Shown here: piece by piece, positions 19,117 to 30,582 of the stretch | Layout of the letters: every line of letters begins with the position of its first letter | Numbering within the stretch: position 1 is the stretch's first letter | Assembly (NCBI GenBank): GCA_000955795.1 | Contig: JYOB01000017.1 | Coordinates: 186,001-250,000, forward strand | Reading direction: 5' to 3' | From: Burkholderiaceae bacterium 26 | GTDB lineage: Bacteria; Pseudomonadota; Gammaproteobacteria; Burkholderiales; Burkholderiaceae | Length of the DNA: 64,000 bases | Program-made: the position numbers and the translations under genes | The notes under the pieces: model-generated | The model's database searches: none | The model's input: the letters and a program-made list of their open reading frames with translations, nothing else | What the model was told of the DNA's origin: nothing

Positions 19117-19143
19117 AACAGCCGGCATTGCCGGCTGTTTTTG
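19117..19143. terminator. Terminator between convergent ATPase gene and upp
   Basis: A 9-bp perfect stem (ACAGCCGGC / GCCGGCTGT) with a three-base loop is followed by TTTTTG on the plus strand. It lies 23 bp past the ATPase stop. On the minus strand the same hairpin is followed by a weaker T-rich run, so it may also serve upp, whose stop is at 19164. Confidence 0.8.
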
Positions 19144-19163
19144 TTTGCGCTGGCAGCGTGCGA

Positions 19164-19814
19164 TCAGTTTTTCGTGCCGAACAGGCGGTCGCCCGCATCG
19201 CCCAGGCCCGGGATGATGTAGGCGTTTTCATCCAGGTGCGAATCGAGCGACGCGACGAACAGCTTCACGCCCGGATGCGCCTGCTGGAACACCTCCACGC
19301 CTTCGGGCGCCGCCACGAGCGCCAGGAACAGGATGCTCTCGTCGGGCACGCCGCGCTTCTTCATCACGTCGACAGCGTGTACGGCCGAGTAGCCGGTGGC
19401 GACCATCGGATCGCACAGGATGAAGGTGCGGTCCTCTAGGTCCGGCAGGCGCACGAGGTATTCCACCGGGCGGTGTTGCTCGTCTCGGTACACGCCGATA
19501 TGGCCGATGCGTGCCGACGGAATCAGTTCCACCAGCCCGTCGCTCATGCCCACGCCTGCGCGCAGCACAGGCACCACGGCCAGCTTGCGGCCCGCGATGA
19601 CGGGCGCTTCCATCGGGCCCATCGGCGTGTCGATGTGGCGGCTGGTCAGCGGCAGGTTGCGCGTGATCTCGTAGCCCATCAGCAGCGTAATCTCGCGCAG
19701 CAGCTCGCGGAACGTGCGCGTGGACGTGTCCTTGTCGCGCATGTGCGTGAGCTTGTGCTGGATCAGCGGGTGATTGAGGATGAACAGGTTCGGAAAGCGC
19801 GGATCTTGTTTCAT
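19164..19814 (-). CDS. upp: Uracil phosphoribosyltransferase
   Basis: A 216-residue type I phosphoribosyltransferase. It has the N-terminal [14 protein letters not shown], the [15 protein letters not shown] block, the PRPP loop [13 protein letters not shown] and the uracil-binding C terminus [16 protein letters not shown]. It converts uracil and PRPP to UMP for salvage. ATG 19814. It lies 65 bp downstream of an NCS1 nucleobase permease on the same strand, so uptake and salvage are probably one transcription unit. Confidence 0.95.
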   Translation of the reverse strand: MKQDPRFPNLFILNHPLIQHKLTHMRDKDTSTRTFRELLREITLLMGYEITRNLPLTSRHIDTPMGPMEAPVIAGRKLAVVPVLRAGVGMSDGLVELIPSARIGHIGVYRDEQHRPVEYLVRLPDLEDRTFILCDPMVATGYSAVHAVDVMKKRGVPDESILFLALVAAPEGVEVFQQAHPGVKLFVASLDSHLDENAYIIPGLGDAGDRLFGTKN

Positions 19815-19879
19815 GGCGACAAGGGATTCTCAGATGGGGCGCATTGTACCGGCGCGCCCCGTGTCGATTCTGGAGGCGC

Positions 19880-21358
19880 TCAACGGCGGCCGCGCATCAG
19901 GATCACATACACCACGGCCGAAATTGCCAGGCCCACGAACCATGCATACGTGTACAGCGCTTCGAACACGCCCGGCACGCTGGCGACGAACCCGGCCTGC
20001 TTGAAGAAGCCCGGCAGATTGGGCAGCACACCAATCACAAGCGCGACGATGGCGCGGCCGTTCCAGCCGTTGCCGTACCCGTAAGGGCCGTCCAGCCGGA
20101 ACAGCTCGCCGGTCTTGAGCACTGTGCGGCGCACCAGGAAATAGTCGACCATCATGATCCCGGCCACGGGGCCTAGCAGTGCGCCGTAGCCGACCAGCCA
20201 CGTGAAGATGTAGCCCTTGGTGGTTTCCAGGATCTTCCACGGCATCATCGCCAGGCCGATGCCCGCCGTGATGTAGCCGCCGATGCGGAACGAGATGCGA
20301 TGCGGCGCCAGGTTCGAGAAGTCATACGCCGGCGACACCACGTTGGCGGCGATGTTCGTCATCAGCGTGGCGGTGATCAGTGCCAGCAGGGCCACGATGA
20401 CCGACGGGCCCGTCATCTTGCCGGCCAGCGTGACCGGATCCCAGATGGCCTGACCGTAGATGACCACCGTGGACGACGTGACGAGCACGGCCACCAGCGC
20501 CAGCAGCCCCATCGGCAGGGGAAGCCCGATGGCTTGCCCGACAAGCTGATCGCGCTGGCTGCGCGCGAAGCGGGTGAAGTCGGGAATGTTCAGCGCCAGC
20601 GTGGCCCAGTAGCCCACCATGGCAGTCAAGGACGGCCAGAAGAAGCCCCAGAACTCGCCGGCGCGCTTGCCGCCTGCCGAGAACGCCGACGGCGCCGACA
20701 GCATCGGGCCAAAACCGCCCGCGTTGATATACGCCCACCAGACCAGGCCAAGTGCGGCCAGGATCAGCAGCGGGGTGGCCAGCGCCTGGAAGCGCTTGAT
20801 CGATTCGAGCCCCTTGGTGATCAGCCAGATGTGCAGCGCCCAGAACAGCAGGAAGCAGAATCCCTGGCCCGGGTTGATACCCAGCCCCGGAATGTTGCCG
20901 CCCACCAGCATGTTGTCGGTGACCACGTTGAGGATCGTGTAGATCGCCTGACTGCCCAGCCACGTCTGGATGCCGAACCAGCCGCACGCCACGATCGCTC
21001 GCAGAATGGCCGGCAACTGCGCGCCGCGCACGCCGAACGACGCCCGCACCAGCACAGGGAAGGGTATGCCGTACTTGGTGCCAGCGTGGCCCACCAGCAC
21101 CATCGGCACGAGCACGATCAGGTTGCCGAGGAACACCGTCAGCACGGCCTGCCACCAATTCATGCCCTCGCTCATCAGGCCCGACGCCAGCATGTAGGCC
21201 GGCACCGACACCACCATCGATACCCACAGCGCGGCGTAGTTGGTCGCCGTCCAAGTGCGGGCAGCCTGCGGGGTGGGGTTGAGGTCTTCGTTCCAGAGGG
21301 TCGGGTCGGGTGCCCCGGCGGCGTCCGCAGAGAATGCGGCGGAGGTGGTTTGGCTCAT
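19880..21358 (-). CDS. NCS1-family nucleobase:cation symporter (uracil/allantoin-type permease)
   Basis: A 492-residue NCS1 permease with about 12 membrane segments. Helix 1 carries NYAALWVSMVV and helix 2-3 the GNLIVLVPMVL stretch; GIPFPVLVRASFGVRGA and WFGIQTWLG are typical of the bacterial uracil/allantoin/hydantoin branch. The start is ATG 21358 (MSQTTSAAF); the frame is open further upstream without likeness to the family. Position directly before upp makes uracil or a close pyrimidine the best substrate guess. Confidence 0.87.
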   Translation of the reverse strand: MSQTTSAAFSADAAGAPDPTLWNEDLNPTPQAARTWTATNYAALWVSMVVSVPAYMLASGLMSEGMNWWQAVLTVFLGNLIVLVPMVLVGHAGTKYGIPFPVLVRASFGVRGAQLPAILRAIVACGWFGIQTWLGSQAIYTILNVVTDNMLVGGNIPGLGINPGQGFCFLLFWALHIWLITKGLESIKRFQALATPLLILAALGLVWWAYINAGGFGPMLSAPSAFSAGGKRAGEFWGFFWPSLTAMVGYWATLALNIPDFTRFARSQRDQLVGQAIGLPLPMGLLALVAVLVTSSTVVIYGQAIWDPVTLAGKMTGPSVIVALLALITATLMTNIAANVVSPAYDFSNLAPHRISFRIGGYITAGIGLAMMPWKILETTKGYIFTWLVGYGALLGPVAGIMMVDYFLVRRTVLKTGELFRLDGPYGYGNGWNGRAIVALVIGVLPNLPGFFKQAGFVASVPGVFEALYTYAWFVGLAISAVVYVILMRGRR

Positions 21359-21542
21359 GTCGATGTGGAATCCGTTGTCGTTGTAGATATTCGGAATGCT
21401 GGCGCGATTGTACGGCGGTCCCGTGTGCCCCAAAGCGAAACCTGTGCCACGTGCGGTGCACCCCGCGCCGGAACGTTTTGTTGAATTCCAATACAATCGA
21501 CGACGCTCTCCAACGCCGCCCGCATCTCTCTCGCGCCCCGCT

Positions 21543-22460
21543 GTGACCACCGCGTCTTCTGCGTCTTCCACTCCCGCAAGAACCACCGATACCGGCGGCC
21601 TGCTGCTTGCCTCCGCGGGCGCCGTCCTGTTTTCCGCCAAGGCCATCGTCGCCAAGCTGATGTACCGCTATCAGGTGGACGCCGTCATGGTCATCACCCT
21701 GCGCATGCTGCTGGCGGCGCCGCTGTTCATGGCGATGGGGTGGTGGCAGTCGCGCGGGGCCGAGCCGCTGACCGTGCCAGACCGCTGGCGCATCGTCGGC
21801 TTGGGGCTCATCGGCTATTACCTCTCCAGCTTTCTCGACTTCCTCGGCCTGCAGTACATCACGGCGGGGCTGGAGCGGCTGATCCTGTTTCTAACGCCGT
21901 CGTTCGTGCTGCTGATTACATCGACGGTATTCAAGCGGCGCATCACCGGCTTGCAGTGGGTGTCGCTGGCGCTGGCCTATGCCGGCATCGTGCTGGTGTT
22001 CGCGCACGACCTCAACCTGGGCGGCAACAACGTGTGGCTGGGCGGCGGATTGGTGCTCGCCAGTGCCATCAGCTACGGTATCTATCTGCTGGCCAGCGGT
22101 GAGCTGGTCAAGCGCGTTGGGTCGATGCGGCTGGTTGCCTATGCGATGTGCGTGTCGACCGCAGCCTGTATCGTCCAGTTTCTGGTGCTGCGGCCGGTGT
22201 CGGCGCTGGTGTTGCCCTGGCAGGTGTATGGGCTGTCGGCCATCAACTCGGTGTTCTGCACGGTGGCGCCGGTCACGATGACGATGATGGCGGTGGCGCG
22301 TGTGGGTGCGCCGGTGGCCTCGCAGGCGGGCATGATCGGGCCGGTGTCAACGCTGCTGCTTGGCTGGTGGCTGCTGGGCGAGCCGATCACGATTTGGCAG
22401 ATTGCCGGCAGTGCGCTGGTGCTTGCCGGGATGGCGCTGCTGTCACGCCGTCGCGGCTGA
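21543..22460 (+). CDS. EamA-family (DMT) transporter
   Basis: A roughly 305-residue protein with ten predicted membrane helices in two EamA repeats. The first repeat begins near GGLLLASAGAVLFSAKAIVAKL, and the second near NVWLGGGLVLASAISYGIYLLASG. Family members export metabolites or amino acids. GTG 21543 is the most plausible start although no good ribosome-binding site is visible; the frame opens at 21396 but those residues are unlike the family. It is divergent from the NCS1 gene. Substrate unknown. Confidence 0.8.
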   Translation: MTTASSASSTPARTTDTGGLLLASAGAVLFSAKAIVAKLMYRYQVDAVMVITLRMLLAAPLFMAMGWWQSRGAEPLTVPDRWRIVGLGLIGYYLSSFLDFLGLQYITAGLERLILFLTPSFVLLITSTVFKRRITGLQWVSLALAYAGIVLVFAHDLNLGGNNVWLGGGLVLASAISYGIYLLASGELVKRVGSMRLVAYAMCVSTAACIVQFLVLRPVSALVLPWQVYGLSAINSVFCTVAPVTMTMMAVARVGAPVASQAGMIGPVSTLLLGWWLLGEPITIWQIAGSALVLAGMALLSRRRG

Positions 22461-22502
22461 CAGGCGGCCAATCCAGATAACAATCACAAGGAGTCAGACA
22501 GG

Positions 22503-23294
22503 ATGGATTTGGGGCTGAAAGGCAAGCGTGCGCTGGTGTGCGGCGCAAGCAAGGGATTGGGCTTTGCGTGCGCCGACGCGCTGGCCGCTGAAGGCGTGGA
22601 CGTGGTGATTGTCGCGCGCGGTGCCGAAGCGTTGTTGGCAGCGGCCGAGCGCATCCGCACGGCGCACGGCGTGCGCGTGGAAGCCGTGGCCACCGACATC
22701 ACCACGCCGGAAGGCCGCGCCGAGGCGCTGCTCGCATGCGAGCGACTGGGCGGCTCGCCCGACATTCTCGTCAACAACGCGGGCGGCCCGCCGCCGGGCA
22801 ACTTTCGCGACTGGGACCGCGAGGCATGGAATGCTGCGCTCAACGCGAACATGCTCACGCCCATCGATCTCATCAAAGCCACCGTCGACAAGATGATCGA
22901 GCGCCGCTGGGGCCGCATCGTCAACATCACCAGCGGTGCGGTGAAGGCACCGATTGACGTGCTGGGTTTGTCCAACGGCGCGCGCTCCGGGCTGACGGGC
23001 TTCGTGGCGGGCCTGGCGCGTGAAGTCGCCAAGCATGGCGTCACCATCAACAATCTGCTGCCGGGCCAGTTTGAGACCGACCGCCTGACCAAGACGCTGG
23101 AAGCTGGCGCCAAGACCGCTGGCATCAGCGCAGAAGAAAATTTCGACCGCAAGCGGCAGGGCAATCCGGCTCGACGCTTCGGCCAACCGGCCGAGTTTGG
23201 CGCCGTGTGTGCTTTCTTGTGCAGCCAGCACGCTGGCTACCTGAATGCGCAAAACATCCTGCTGGATGGCGGCAGCTTCCCTGGCACCTTCTAA
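22503..23294 (+). CDS. SDR-family protein with non-canonical active site
   Basis: A 263-residue short-chain dehydrogenase/reductase-like protein. The nucleotide-binding start is [19 protein letters not shown], with NNAGGPPPG and VNITSGAV following. At the position of the catalytic YxxxK, 13 residues after the NITS serine, the sequence reads SNGAR, so Tyr is Ser and Lys is Arg. The C terminus [10 protein letters not shown] and [17 protein letters not shown] is typical. A subgroup of 3-oxoacyl-ACP-reductase-like SDRs is known to lack the canonical tetrad, so it may be a non-classical enzyme or binding protein. A ribosome-binding site AAGGAG precedes ATG 22503. Confidence 0.85.
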   Translation: MDLGLKGKRALVCGASKGLGFACADALAAEGVDVVIVARGAEALLAAAERIRTAHGVRVEAVATDITTPEGRAEALLACERLGGSPDILVNNAGGPPPGNFRDWDREAWNAALNANMLTPIDLIKATVDKMIERRWGRIVNITSGAVKAPIDVLGLSNGARSGLTGFVAGLAREVAKHGVTINNLLPGQFETDRLTKTLEAGAKTAGISAEENFDRKRQGNPARRFGQPAEFGAVCAFLCSQHAGYLNAQNILLDGGSFPGTF

Positions 23295-23304
23295 GCCAAT
23301 CACG

Positions 23305-23736
23305 ATGACCACTCTTACGCCCGAAAGCGCAGCCCGCAAACGCCGCGTCGCCCTGATCGCACACGATCACAAGAAAGACGACATGGTCGCTTTCGCACAA
23401 ACGCACCGAGCCTTCCTGTCGCAATGCGATCTGCTGGCGACCGGCACCACCGGTGGCCGCTTGGAGAAGGAGGTCGGCCTGACCGTGCAGCGCATGCTGT
23501 CCGGCCCGTGGGGCGGGGACTTGCAGATTGGCGCACAGTTGGCCGAAGGCCGTGTCGACGTCGTCATCTTCCTGCGCGACCCGATGACGCCACAGCCGCA
23601 CGAACCCGACATCAACGCGCTCGTCCGCGCCTGCGACGTCCACAACATTCCCTGCGCCACCAACCTGGCCACCGCCGACCTGGTGATGTCTGCCCTGCAA
23701 CGGGTGGCGCCCGATCCGAAGGAGATCCACGCATGA
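23305..23736 (+). CDS. mgsA: Methylglyoxal synthase
   Basis: A 143-residue MgsA. It shows [12 protein letters not shown], the phosphate-binding LLATGTTGG, the [12 protein letters not shown] block and the catalytic-aspartate segment [17 protein letters not shown]. It converts dihydroxyacetone phosphate to methylglyoxal and phosphate, a bypass of lower glycolysis under phosphate limitation. ATG 23305 starts 11 bp after the SDR stop, and its own stop overlaps qor as ATGA. Confidence 0.93.
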   Translation: MTTLTPESAARKRRVALIAHDHKKDDMVAFAQTHRAFLSQCDLLATGTTGGRLEKEVGLTVQRMLSGPWGGDLQIGAQLAEGRVDVVIFLRDPMTPQPHEPDINALVRACDVHNIPCATNLATADLVMSALQRVAPDPKEIHA

Positions 23737-24713
23737 CACAAGCGAAAGCCATCCGCATCTTTGAGACCGGCGGCCCCGAAGTGATGCAGTACGTCGATGT
23801 CGACGTGCCCGCGCCCGGCCCCGGCGAGGTGACGGTCAAGCAGCACGCCATCGGTCTGAACTACATCGACGTGTATTTCCGCACGGGGCTGTATCCGCAG
23901 CCGCTGCCGGGCGGCATCGGTATGGAAGCGTCGGGTGTGGTCGAAGCCGTCGGTCAGGGCGTGACGCACGTCAAGCCTGGTGACCGCGTGGCCTATGCCG
24001 GCCGCCCGACGGGGGCCTATGCGGCGGTGCGAACCATGCCGGCCGACATTCTCGTGCGCCTGCCGGATGCGATCGACTTTGAAACCGGCGCAGCGATGAT
24101 GCTGCAGGGCATGACCGCGCAATACCTCATTCGCGACAGCTATCGCGTGCAGCCCGGTGATACGGTGTTGTTTCACGCAGCCGCGGGTGGCGTGGGTTTG
24201 ATTGCGTGCCAGTGGCTCAAGGCGCTCGGCGCCACCGTGATTGGCACCGTCGGCAGCGATGCCAAGGCTGAACTTGCGCGCGCGCACGGCTGCGATCAGA
24301 CCATCGTCTACACGCGCGAGAACTTTACCGAGCGCGTGCGCGAAATCACCGGCGGCAAGGGCGTGCCGGTGGTCTACGACGGCATTGGCAAAGATACGTT
24401 CACGGGTTCGCTGGATTGCCTCGCGCCGCGCGGGATGATGGTCACCTACGGCAACGCATCGGGCCCCGTGCCGCCGGTTGACCTCGGTGTGCTGAGCGCA
24501 AAGGGCTCGCTCAAGATCACGCGCCCGACGCTGATGACCTACACGGCGCGGCGCGAGCTGCTGGAACCGATGGCGGCAGAGTTGTTTGATGTGGTGAGCA
24601 GCGGCAAGGTGAAAATCGAAATTCACCAACGCTACGAACTGCAGAACGCGGCGCAGGCGCACCGCGATCTGGAAGCGCGCAAGACGACCGGGTCGACGAT
24701 CCTCTTGCCGTAA
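23733..24713 (+). CDS. qor: NADPH:quinone oxidoreductase (zeta-crystallin type)
   Basis: A 326-residue zinc-free medium-chain dehydrogenase. It has [20 protein letters not shown], the nucleotide-binding [17 protein letters not shown] and the C-terminal [16 protein letters not shown]. Such enzymes reduce quinones or enones using NADPH. It is translationally coupled to mgsA (ATGA), so a role in detoxifying reactive carbonyls next to methylglyoxal formation is plausible but inferred. Confidence 0.9.
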   Translation: MTQAKAIRIFETGGPEVMQYVDVDVPAPGPGEVTVKQHAIGLNYIDVYFRTGLYPQPLPGGIGMEASGVVEAVGQGVTHVKPGDRVAYAGRPTGAYAAVRTMPADILVRLPDAIDFETGAAMMLQGMTAQYLIRDSYRVQPGDTVLFHAAAGGVGLIACQWLKALGATVIGTVGSDAKAELARAHGCDQTIVYTRENFTERVREITGGKGVPVVYDGIGKDTFTGSLDCLAPRGMMVTYGNASGPVPPVDLGVLSAKGSLKITRPTLMTYTARRELLEPMAAELFDVVSSGKVKIEIHQRYELQNAAQAHRDLEARKTTGSTILLP

Positions 24714-24722
24714 GGTGGAAAG

Positions 24723-25019
24723 TTACCGCCCGGTGGGCTTCACACGCCGGGCGGCGGCAAAGCGCGCATCCTCGCGCACGCGGTCGGGCAGGCCGCGCAG
24801 TAGCATGTGCAACGCGAGCGGCACCAGCACGATGTCGTCCACCCAGCCGATCACCGGGATGACATCCGGAATCAGATCGATCGGCGATACCACATAGCCC
24901 ACCAGCAGCAGCGCAGCCGGGGCAAGCCACCACGGCTTGTCCGGATGGCGCAGCGCAAACCACAGCAGGCGAGCGTCGTTGCGCACCACGCTCCACAGGC
25001 GGAAGAGTCGTCCGAACAT
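24723..25019 (-). CDS. YkvA/DUF1232 family small membrane protein
   Basis: A 98-residue protein with the DUF1232 core: two hydrophobic segments around LAPAALLLVGYVVSPIDLIPD and VIGWVDDIVLVPLALHML. The SPIDLIPDVIP and G-x-VDD motifs are diagnostic. Function is unknown; members are predicted inner-membrane proteins. It converges on qor with 9 bp between stops and is monocistronic. A G-rich site (GGAGCC) precedes ATG 25019. Confidence 0.88.
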   Translation of the reverse strand: MFGRLFRLWSVVRNDARLLWFALRHPDKPWWLAPAALLLVGYVVSPIDLIPDVIPVIGWVDDIVLVPLALHMLLRGLPDRVREDARFAAARRVKPTGR

Positions 25020-25135
25020 CGTGGGCTCCTTGATGAAAAGCCGGCGTCACATGAGAGCGTTTGACCGGCAAACCATCGTATCAGCTTGGGGAAACCGCCC
25101 GGTTTTCAAGTCAACATTAGGCGCCATTGCCCATG

Positions 25136-25176
25136 AAAAAAGCCGGCCCTCTTGCGAGGTGCCGGCCTTTTTTTTG
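25136..25176. terminator. Strong bidirectional terminator
   Basis: The GCCGGC / GCCGGC arms (extended on both sides) enclose a 13-base loop containing CCTCTTGCGAGG. They are flanked by six A on the left and eight T on the right, so the hairpin terminates in both directions. On the minus strand it lies downstream of the BMP-family gene and its adjacent inverted repeat. No plus-strand gene ends nearby, so its main client is the ABC operon. Confidence 0.85.
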
Positions 25177-25184
25177 CCGCAACG

Positions 25185-25303
25185 AACCTGTTCACGGTCC
25201 GTAGCGAGCGGTCCGAGGTTGGCTTGAGAAGCGCAGCCGTACATGGGTACGGCGAGCATCACAGAGCCAAGATCGGACCGCGTAGTAGGACCGTGGGCAG
25301 GTT
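25185..25303. repeat. 119-bp imperfect inverted-repeat element at the 3' end of the BMP gene
   Basis: Four paired arms line up with near-symmetrical spacing: AACCTG/CAGGTT, CACGGTCC/GGACCGTG, CGGTCCGA/TCGGACCG and TTGGCT/AGCCAA. An inner hairpin GCCGTAC/GTACGGC closes it. The outer right arm overlaps the BMP gene stop codon. It would fold as one long hairpin in either transcript and lies between that gene and the strong terminator. It looks like a dispersed intergenic repeat or a structured 3' UTR rather than coding DNA. Confidence 0.7.
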
Positions 25304-26462
25304 AGCCCGGAATCTTGCCTTCCACGCCGTCGACGTAGAACTTGATGCCGTGCAGGAAGCCGTCATCGGCGACCTTGTCGGCGGGCAGGACTTCCTTACC
25401 GGTGTTGTCCTTGAGCGGGCCCTTCCAGATCGGTGCCGAGCCGTCGATGATGCCCTTCTTGCGGGTCTCGACCAGCGCCTTCACGTCTTCCGGTACCACG
25501 GCGTTGTACGCGCCCAGATCGATCGCGCCTTCCTTCAGGCCCCACCACACGGTTTCCGGCTTCCACTTGTTTTCAAGCACGTCGCCGACGACCTTGGTGT
25601 AGTACACGCCCCATTTGTTGATCGAGGCGGCCAGGTGGGCTTTCTCGCCGAACTTGGTCATGTCGCTGTCCCAGCCGAGCGCGTAGACACCTTTCTCTTG
25701 TGCAGTTTGCACGACTGCCGCGGAGTCGGTGTTCTGCATCAGCACGTCGACACCTTGCCCGATGAGGGTGGTGGCAGCCTCACGCTCCTTGCCCGGATCG
25801 AACCACTTGTTGACCCAAACCACGCGGGTGGTTGCCTTCGGGTTGACGCTGCGCGCGCCCAGCGTGAACGAGTCGATATTGCGGATCACTTCTGGGATGG
25901 GCACCGAACCCACCACGCCAAGCTTGCCCGACTTGCTCATCTTGCCGGCCACCACGCCCGCCAAGTACGCGCCTTCATACGTGCGCACGTCGTATTGGCC
26001 GAGGTTGTCGGCGGTCTTGAAACCGGTGGCGTGCTCGAACTTCACGTCCGGGAATTCCTTGGCGACCTTGAGCATCGATTCCATGAAACCGAAGCTCGTA
26101 CCGAAGATGACTTTGTTGCCTTGCGCTGCCAAGTCGCGGAACACACGCTCGGCGTCAGCAGCGCTTTCGGGCACGTTTTCGACGAAGCTGGTCTTCACCT
26201 TGTCGCCGAACTTGGCTTCAACTTCCTTGCGGCCGGCGTCGTGAGCGTATGTCCAGCCCGCATCGCCCACCGGGCCGACGTAGACGAACGCGACCTTCAG
26301 CGGCTCATTGGCCGGTGCCGGTGCGGCAGCGGCGGGGGCCGAGGAGGCGGCCGGCGCGGCGGTCTTGTCGGCTGCGCCTTCGTTGGATTTGCCGCAACCC
26401 CAGAGGGTCAAGGCAGCGCCGGCGGCCAGGGCGGCCAGCGTGATCCTGCGGGTAACGTTCAT
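25302..26462 (-). CDS. BMP-family ABC transporter substrate-binding lipoprotein
   Basis: A 386-residue lipoprotein: signal peptide with lipobox LTLWGC (Cys23), an Ala/Pro linker to about residue 53, then the BMP (PnrA-like) domain. Domain motifs include VAFVYVGPVGDAGWTYAHD, the IFGTSFGFM region, TYEGAYLAGVVAG and GWDSDM. BMP proteins bind purine nucleosides or related compounds for ABC import. It is the last gene of the ATPase-permease-permease-BMP set, 81 bp after the second permease, a gap that may allow separate, higher expression. Confidence 0.92.
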   Translation of the reverse strand: MNVTRRITLAALAAGAALTLWGCGKSNEGAADKTAAPAASSAPAAAAPAPANEPLKVAFVYVGPVGDAGWTYAHDAGRKEVEAKFGDKVKTSFVENVPESAADAERVFRDLAAQGNKVIFGTSFGFMESMLKVAKEFPDVKFEHATGFKTADNLGQYDVRTYEGAYLAGVVAGKMSKSGKLGVVGSVPIPEVIRNIDSFTLGARSVNPKATTRVVWVNKWFDPGKEREAATTLIGQGVDVLMQNTDSAAVVQTAQEKGVYALGWDSDMTKFGEKAHLAASINKWGVYYTKVVGDVLENKWKPETVWWGLKEGAIDLGAYNAVVPEDVKALVETRKKGIIDGSAPIWKGPLKDNTGKEVLPADKVADDGFLHGIKFYVDGVEGKIPG

Positions 26463-26543
26463 CGATTTCTCCTGTTGTGTGGCTCGTTGACTGTGTTGAA
26501 GCTTGAAGCAAAAGACGGGAATGCAGAAGCCTTGGGCAGCAGT

Positions 26544-27464
26544 TTAGGCAGCCCCTGGGCGGAACGGCTTGCCGAGCGATGCGGGCATGTTCAGGCGAAT
26601 CCAATCCGGATTGCGCGAGATGATGGCCAGCACGACGATGGTGGCGGCAAACGGCGCCATCGACAGAATCTGCGACGGCACCGATACGCCCATCCCCTGC
26701 AGGTAGAACTGCAGGATCGTCACACCGCCAAACAGCAGCGCGCCGAACAGGATGCGCATCGGGCGCCAGGTGGCAAAGGTGGTCAGCGCCAGGGCAATCC
26801 AGCCGCGGCCGGCGACCATGTTCTCGACCCACATTGGCGTGTAGACGAGCGACAGGTACGCGCCCGCCAGCCCGCAGCATGCGCCGCCAAACAGCAGCGC
26901 GCCAAAGCGGATGGTGCGCACCGGGTAGCCGAGCGCGTGAGCCGACTCTGGCGATTCACCAATCGCGCGCAGCGTGAGCCCCGCGCGCGTTTTGAACAGG
27001 AACCAGGCAATCGCGCCGCACAGCAGCAGGCTGAAATAGACCATCCAGTGCTGCGCGAACAGGGCAGGGCCGACGAACGGAATCGACTCCAGCCCCGGAA
27101 TGCCATGCGCCTGCGCCGGCAGCGACATGCCGACAAAGCGCTGCCCCATGAAGGCGGACAGCCCGGTGCCGAAGATCGACAAGGCGAGGCCCGTCGCGAC
27201 TTGGTTGGTGACGAGCACCAGCGCCAGCCACGCGAAGAGGGCCGCCATCACCATGCCGGCAATCGCGCCGGCGGCAAAACCCAGCAGCGGAATCTGCGTC
27301 TGGTAGCCGACCATGAAGCCGACCACGGCGGCCACCAGCATCATGCCTTCGGCGCCGAGATTGAGCACGCCGGAGCGCTCGTTCATCAAGAGGCCCAGGG
27401 CGGCCAGCAACAGCGGGGTGCCGGCGTTGATCGACGCGGCGATCAGGGGAGCGAGACTTTCCAT
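26544..27464 (-). CDS. ABC transporter permease (BMP/nucleoside-type), subunit 2
   Basis: A 306-residue membrane protein of the BPD_transp_2 family. It has around ten hydrophobic segments, LLLAALGLLMNERSGVLNLG and GAEGMMLVAAVVGFM near the N terminus, and LRAIGESPESAHALGYPV as the coupling loop. It pairs with the upstream permease to form the channel of the importer. ATG 27464 is chosen because the family starts there; its start lies 13 bp after the previous stop. Confidence 0.9.
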   Translation of the reverse strand: MESLAPLIAASINAGTPLLLAALGLLMNERSGVLNLGAEGMMLVAAVVGFMVGYQTQIPLLGFAAGAIAGMVMAALFAWLALVLVTNQVATGLALSIFGTGLSAFMGQRFVGMSLPAQAHGIPGLESIPFVGPALFAQHWMVYFSLLLCGAIAWFLFKTRAGLTLRAIGESPESAHALGYPVRTIRFGALLFGGACCGLAGAYLSLVYTPMWVENMVAGRGWIALALTTFATWRPMRILFGALLFGGVTILQFYLQGMGVSVPSQILSMAPFAATIVVLAIISRNPDWIRLNMPASLGKPFRPGAA

Positions 27465-27477
27465 GTGTGAGGCCTGA

Positions 27478-28579
27478 TCAGTGATGCGCGCGCCAGCGCA
27501 GGCGGTATTCGATGAGCGTGTCGCAGGCGAGCAGGAAGAACAGCAGCATGCCCTGGAACACTCCGGTAATGGCCGACGGCAGGCCCAGGCGCGATTGCGC
27601 AAGCTCGCCGCCGATATAGAACAGCGACATCACGATCGCGCCCAACACGGTGCCGACCGGATTCAGGCGACCGACGAATGCCACCACGATGGCGGCAAAG
27701 CCGTAGCCGGGGGAAATGGACGGCAGCAGCTGCCCGATCGGGCCCGTGACCTCAAAGGCGCCGGCAATGCCTGCCAGGCCACCCGACACCAGCAGCGCCG
27801 TCCACAGCGCCGCACGCGACGAGAAACCCGCGTAACGGGCCGCTTGCGGCGCCAGCCCGCCCACCTGCAGGCGATAGCCCGCAAAGCTGCGGAACACGAA
27901 CAGCGTCATCGCCGCGGTCATCACGAGCATGAACAGAAAGCCGACGTGCAGACGCGTGCCGGCCACGAGCGTCGGCAGAACAAATGCGCTGTCGAACACG
28001 ATCGACTGCGGAAAGTTCATGCCGTTCGGGTCCTTCAACGGCCCGTTGACCACGTACAGCAGCAGCAACTGCGCGATGTACGTGAGCATGAGCGAGACGA
28101 GGATCTCGTTGGCATGAAAGCGATCGCGCAGCAGCGCAGTAATGGCGGCCCACAGCGCCCCGCCGATCAGGCCGGCGACGACGGCCAGCACCAACGCAAA
28201 GCTGCCGGGGATGGCGGGCGTGGGCGTATCGAAGTAAATGATCGTGGCCGCCGCGAAGATGCCGCCGACGATGAGCTGCCCCTCCGCGCCGATATTCCAC
28301 ACGTTGGCGCGATAGCACACCGACAAGCCCAGTGCGCACAGCACCAGCGGCACGGTCTTGAGCAGCACTTCACCAATCGCGCGTTTGCTGGCCAGAGGCT
28401 CGACCAGAAACACGCGCATGCCTGCCACCGGGTCCTTGCCCAGCAACGCGAACAGCAGCAGGCCAAACACCATCGTCAGCACCAGGGCGATCAGCGGCGA
28501 GGCATAGGCCATGGTGCGCGACGGAATCGCGCGTAGCTCCAGCGAAACCGGCAGCGCCAGGCGGCTGCCATGCATGACG

Positions 28580-28587
<8 letters not shown>
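27478..28587 (-). CDS. ABC transporter permease (BMP/nucleoside-type), subunit 1
   Basis: A 369-residue BPD_transp_2 permease. A first transmembrane segment (about residues 29-50) is followed by VCYRANVWNIGAEGQLIVGG, the NEILVSLMLTYIAQLLLLYV helix and the GFAAIVVAFVGRLNPVGTV coupling region. It is homologous to the subunit downstream. ATG 28587 overlaps the end of the ATPase gene by 8 bp, so the two are translationally linked. Confidence 0.9.
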
Positions 28588-30211
<1,624 letters not shown>

Positions 30212-30582
30212 TTCACAACAGGTAACGCCGATGCAGGTTCGCGCCGACGCATCGCAGCAATCATCATGGTTGCGTGATGCTTGCCATCAACCACAAATTA
30301 TATCGTCCGGCACCGCTCCAGACGGGGATTTCGGCCCGCTTGCGACTGCCTCGTACGAGGGGTGGCAGAGTGCAAATCCCGTGCCGGGCCCATGGGGGCC
30401 ATTTGCGGGTTCCAGCTTGTCATGCCGACGTATGCAGGTTGCACGCGCAGCCCTTGGACGGGGCGCGCACGCCGCCGTGCACCTGACCGGTGCGCGCCCC
30501 CGTGGTTCGCCACTTTGCGCTAAAGTCCTCGGTTTGCTTCGGCGCGGGCCGCACGTCAGCTGCCGCGTCCCGCTCTCCCTTC
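30212..30582. other. 371-bp divergent intergenic region with candidate promoter
   Basis: No convincing gene lies here. On the minus strand a TATAAT hexamer (30297-30302) stands about 85 bp ahead of the ABC operon start; no good -35 is visible at 16-18 bp. The right half is GC-rich and short frames in it do not look coding. The efflux-pump gene starts at 30583 without a clear promoter that I can name. Confidence 0.45.

Noticed and set aside
25152-27470. 772-codon plus-strand frame across the BMP and permease genes
   Set aside because: Antisense to three well-supported ABC genes; composition (runs of His, Arg, Gln) is that of a shadow frame.
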